From an uncultured Cryomorphaceae bacterium (lineage in GTDB: Bacteria > Bacteroidota > Bacteroidia > Flavobacteriales_D > Parvicellaceae), in contig CAMZLL010000016.1 of assembly GCA_947311505.1 (NCBI GenBank), positions 1 to 33,779 of the forward strand: DNA of 33,779 nucleotides, given 5' to 3'. Made by a program: the position numbers and the translations under genes. The notes under the pieces were generated by a model that was not told the DNA's origin, searched no databases, and saw only the letters and a program-made list of their open reading frames with translations. Below, piece by piece: positions 30,743 to 33,779 of the stretch (position 1 is its first letter; every line of letters starts with the position of its first letter).

Positions 30743-33658
30743 CTATTTAACAATAGAAACATGCCCTGTTCTCCTGATGTCTTCATTACTGTACTTATCT
30801 TTTCCAGATAGCTTCCAAATGTAGGTATCCATTTGACAAGGACTTCCGTTATAAGTGCCATCCCAATAAGTAACATTGATAGCGTTTGATTGATAAATTA
30901 AATCTCCCCATCGGTTAAATATCATAAATAAGAAGTCGTGATCGGCTACTCCGAATAGAGAAGGTTTAAATACGTCATTTATCCCATCGCCATCAGGAGA
31001 AAATGCATTGGGTACGAATAAGCTAGATATACCATGTACAGTTATCGGCTTACAAATACTATCTACACAACCATAAAAACTTGTAGTTTGTAAACAAATG
31101 TTATAAGTCCCTGAATCACTATTGGGTAATGTGTAAGAAGGGGTTTGGTCTGTGCTTGTTTCCAAATTGGCAAAATCCCAAAAATAGGTTTCGCCAATTT
31201 GAGAATTATTGGTAAAATCTATTTCCGTCTGAAATGTCGTAGTCTCATAAGTAGATGCTGTGAAATCAGCTATTGGTGCTGGATGAACTGTAATGTACGA
31301 AGGTTCATTTATTACGGATTGACAGCCAAATGAACTGGTTACAGCCAACGCTATGTCATAATTTACATCAAACAAACTATTATTCGAAAAACAATCGCTT
31401 GGATTTACATTTGTAGAAATGTTGCCGTTGTTGAATGTCCATAAATAACTAGAAATTGCATCTCCAGAAATGGTGCTGGTGTTTTGAAAATCGACACACC
31501 ATTCCGTACAGCCTTCAGGTGTCGTACTTGTAAAACTAACATCAGGATTGGCATGTACTTCTACATTTATAGTTATCGTGTCGGTACAGTTGTTATTCGT
31601 TGTTGCTATTAATTCAGTTGGATACACGCCTATGTTTCCATAAGTGTACGTGGGGTTCTGTTGCGTAGAAATTGAACTTGCATTTTCTCCAAAGTTCCAA
31701 TTCCAATTCGAAATAGTATTCATTGTATATTGATTTGAAACTGTAGATAAATCCGTGAAATTGACTGGTGTGTTGTCACAAACATCTGCAGTAATAAATT
31801 GAGCGACAGGCATCGGATACACCTCAACAGGGATTGTGATTTGAGAAACACAGTTGTTATTTGACGTTACAGTTAGATTTATAGGATACACCCCTTCATT
31901 GTTGAAAGTTTCTGTAGGACTTAAAAGATGGCTAACATTTCCATTGTTAAAGTTCCAATCATTTGAAATTATAGATCCTGATGCTATATTGGATGTGTTG
32001 TTAAATGTAATCGAGTTGCCTTCGCATATATTTATCGCAGTAAAACTTGTTACTGGGTTAGGGTGAATTATTATGTCGTGTGTTACGGTATCTGAGCAGC
32101 CTTCTTGTGTGGCTGAAATTAATGATACTGTGTATGTGTTGGGAGAGGGGAATATGTTTGCACCGTTCAGCCCAGTAAAGTCTGTTGTCCCATCATTAGT
32201 ATAATCCCATTTATAGGAGGTTATAACTCCACCGTTGGCCATTGATGTGTTTGTAAATATGGCTACTGTTTGATCACAACCATCTACAAAGGAAAAATCA
32301 GCTGTTGGGTTTTGTATAATGTTTATTTGAACAGTATCCGAATGGGTACATCCGCTATCGCTAGTTACTGTTAAAATTGGGTTGTAAGTTCCGTTTGTTG
32401 TAAAAATATACGTAGGGTCTTGCAGTGTAGAGGTCGCTCCTCCATTATCAAAATTCCAAGCATAATTTTGGATTGTGCCTGTGGGAATAGTAGAGGTGTT
32501 TGTGAAGTATGCAGTTTCACCATCGCACACATCCGTAGTCGTAAAAGAAGCTACGGGTAGCGGATCTACAAGAACTGGAATAGTTATGGAATTGCTACAG
32601 TTTTGATCCGTAGTAACGGTCAGTGATGTAGTGAAGCTTCCGTATCCTCCATAAAGGTGCGTAGGATTTTGTAGGTTGTTGTCAATCGTATTATCTGATG
32701 TGAAATCCCATTCCCAAGTATTTATAACACCTGAGGTTGTAGTGCTATTGTCTGTAAGAGCAGTTGCCACATTTTCGCATTCATTGGTATAAGTGAAGTT
32801 GGCTATAGGTAATTTTATAATCGTTACATTTTGTATCAAAGTGTCTGTGCAGCCTAAATCATTACCTACCACAAGGGTCGTAGCGAAAGATCCATCGTTT
32901 GCGAAAGTGTTTGTTGTATTTTGGTTATAATTATCAAAAATACCATCATTAGAAAAGTCCCATTTCCAAGAAGTTAGCGTTCCTTGATTAGCCATACTTT
33001 GATCTGTATATATGTAATCATCGCCATCGCAGACATCAGACAATGGAAAAGCTGCTGTAGGATTTTGATTCAAAGTTATATTTATCGAATCTCTATACGT
33101 ACATCCGTTTTGAGATTCAGTAGCTTCTGCCCAATATATTCCTGTTGTAGAAGTCGTGATTGATGAAGTTGTTTCGGTTGTGCTCCAAACAAACGAAGAA
33201 TAGTTAGCGGCAGGATTTACAGTTAGTGTAACGGATGGTGTTTCATTTAGACAGGCTGTAATATCTGTTCCAAGATCAAACGCTGGATCAAAAACCTCCA
33301 CCGTTTTAGTAATGTTATCTGTACATCCAAATTGATCTATAATAGTTAGTGTGATATTGTAGATTCCTTCATTTGAATAAGTGTGGTTTACTGTAGAAGT
33401 GTTAGTGTACGTGTTGCCATCACCCATGTCCCAAGTCAAACTAGCGTATGGATTGGTGATGGTAGGGTCGCAAAATATATCTAAGTCTAAAGCATCGCCC
33501 AAGCAAATACTGTCTTCCGAAGGGTCTAGGTTAAAATCTGCAATTACATTATAGGTGAAATTTGAGTATATTACATTGTCTTGTGAATAGTTGTAAAATC
33601 CAAATCTTCCTAAAGGAAAACAACCGTCTTGATTGACTACTGTATCGCCATTAATGAT
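30743..33658 (-). CDS. PKD-repeat surface protein with T9SS type B sorting domain (5' partial)
   Basis: About 970 residues are readable. The frame continues upstream of the first internal Met (33502) through GDTVVNQDGCFPLGRFGFYN up to the fold-back point, so the N-terminus lies outside the window. Roughly nine PKD modules of about 85 residues follow one another. Each has a WxWDF/WNF-like core, an N-x-T-Y or equivalent turn and a C-terminal VTxxxGCxDT strand, with conserved Cys pairs; one intervening unit is Ig-like instead. The last ~85 residues start SSLFVPNAFSPDGDGINDVF, include FNRWGDLIYQS and YNGSPCQMDTYIWKL, and end HVSIVK, the gliding-motility-type (CHU_C, TIGR04131) type IX sorting signal. 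It is predicted to be secreted across the outer membrane as an adhesin or matrix protein. Confidence 0.93.
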   Translation of the reverse strand: MINGDTVVNQDGCFPLGRFGFYNYSQDNVIYSNFTYNVIADFNLDPSEDSICLGDALDLDIFCDPTITNPYASLTWDMGDGNTYTNTSTVNHTYSNEGIYNITLTIIDQFGCTDNITKTVEVFDPAFDLGTDITACLNETPSVTLTVNPAANYSSFVWSTTETTSSITTSTTGIYWAEATESQNGCTYRDSINITLNQNPTAAFPLSDVCDGDDYIYTDQSMANQGTLTSWKWDFSNDGIFDNYNQNTTNTFANDGSFATTLVVGNDLGCTDTLIQNVTIIKLPIANFTYTNECENVATALTDNSTTTSGVINTWEWDFTSDNTIDNNLQNPTHLYGGYGSFTTSLTVTTDQNCSNSITIPVLVDPLPVASFTTTDVCDGETAYFTNTSTIPTGTIQNYAWNFDNGGATSTLQDPTYIFTTNGTYNPILTVTSDSGCTHSDTVQINIIQNPTADFSFVDGCDQTVAIFTNTSMANGGVITSYKWDYTNDGTTDFTGLNGANIFPSPNTYTVSLISATQEGCSDTVTHDIIIHPNPVTSFTAINICEGNSITFNNTSNIASGSIISNDWNFNNGNVSHLLSPTETFNNEGVYPINLTVTSNNNCVSQITIPVEVYPMPVAQFITADVCDNTPVNFTDLSTVSNQYTMNTISNWNWNFGENASSISTQQNPTYTYGNIGVYPTELIATTNNNCTDTITINVEVHANPDVSFTSTTPEGCTEWCVDFQNTSTISGDAISSYLWTFNNGNISTNVNPSDCFSNNSLFDVNYDIALAVTSSFGCQSVINEPSYITVHPAPIADFTASTYETTTFQTEIDFTNNSQIGETYFWDFANLETSTDQTPSYTLPNSDSGTYNICLQTTSFYGCVDSICKPITVHGISSLFVPNAFSPDGDGINDVFKPSLFGVADHDFLFMIFNRWGDLIYQSNAINVTYWDGTYNGSPCQMDTYIWKLSGKDKYSNEDIRRTGHVSIVK

Positions 33659-33779
33659 TATGTAATATACTCAAATTTCACCTATAATGTAATTGCAGAT
33701 TTTAACCTAGACCCTTCGGAAGACAGTATTTGCTTGGGCGATGCTTTAGACTTAGATATATTTTGCGACCCTACCATCA
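33457..33779. repeat. Perfect fold-back inverted repeat at right edge
   Basis: Bases 33660-33779 are the reverse complement of 33457-33576 over 120 bp, separated by an 83-nt spacer. The left arm and spacer are in frame with the PKD protein, and the right arm re-reads the same gene backwards. Together with the left-edge structure this points to chimeric contig ends. Confidence 0.93.

Noticed and set aside
1-33779. A linear replicon with covalently closed hairpin telomeres
   Set aside because: The two fold-backs have unrelated sequence, different arm and loop lengths, and both lie inside open genes, so chimeric contig ends are the simpler explanation.

Overview
The window looks like one AT-rich contig from a member of the Bacteroidota, probably a marine Flavobacteriia-type organism (inference). 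Four things support this. A PKD-repeat surface protein ends in a type IX secretion (type B) sorting domain. Several starts have the Bacteroidota promoter core TAnnTTTG 18-22 nt upstream, with no Shine-Dalgarno. There is a NamZ/DUF1343 protein and a FIAKR-type LolC/E permease. The short palindromic intergenic elements are of a kind I recall from other Bacteroidota. I found no rRNA, tRNA, CRISPR array or intact insertion sequence.

Layout. 1-1053: 3' part of a conserved beta-propeller protein, cut by the window edge. 1054-1349: non-coding, with a possible gene remnant. 1350-3385: a small lipoprotein, convergent with a LolC/E-type ABC permease that carries an unusual extra periplasmic domain. 3386-4167: a repeat-rich stretch hiding a GIY-YIG nuclease gene with no ATG start, set between two nearly identical 77-bp direct repeats. 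4168-13194: forward-strand run of a NamZ-type muramidase, two polytopic GT-C-like membrane proteins, a truncated O-acyltransferase, a DPM-like GT2, a polysaccharide deacetylase-like protein, a sulfotransferase, a hexapeptide acetyltransferase and an LPG-synthase-like membrane gene broken by an in-frame TAA. 13188-25193: mainly reverse-strand genes. These are a GT4 and an AsnB-like amidotransferase, then a forward DUF4143 ATPase that looks inserted, then a tight six-gene operon (Wzx-like flippase, second AsnB-like protein, GT-B glycosyltransferase, GT4, FkbM methyltransferase, GT2). 25363-27296: divergent CPBP protease and dusB, visibly richer in G+C. 27297-27640: two intergenic repeat elements. 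27641-33658: an exported WD40-caspase protein and the C-terminal part of the PKD/T9SS adhesin.

Together, 5.4-25.2 kb is a surface polysaccharide (capsule or O-antigen) locus. Glycosyltransferases build a repeat unit, the flippase exports it, and acetyl-, sulfo-, methyl- and amido-transfer enzymes decorate it. Two genes in it look damaged (acyltransferase, LPG-synthase-like), a gene remnant lies upstream of the first AsnB, and an ATPase gene with its own elaborate operator sits in the middle. That is what a rapidly changing locus looks like.

Both ends of the window are perfect fold-back inverted repeats (39-bp arms on the left, 120-bp arms on the right). Both lie inside coding sequence, so they are most likely assembly or amplification artefacts and the outermost bases should not be trusted. 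The most original observations are: the four-half-site operator with 10-bp spacing in front of the DUF4143 ATPase; two neighbouring genes whose conserved start position reads ATC instead of ATG; an SprB-like insertion inside a LolC/E permease; and the repeat-flanked GIY-YIG gene.
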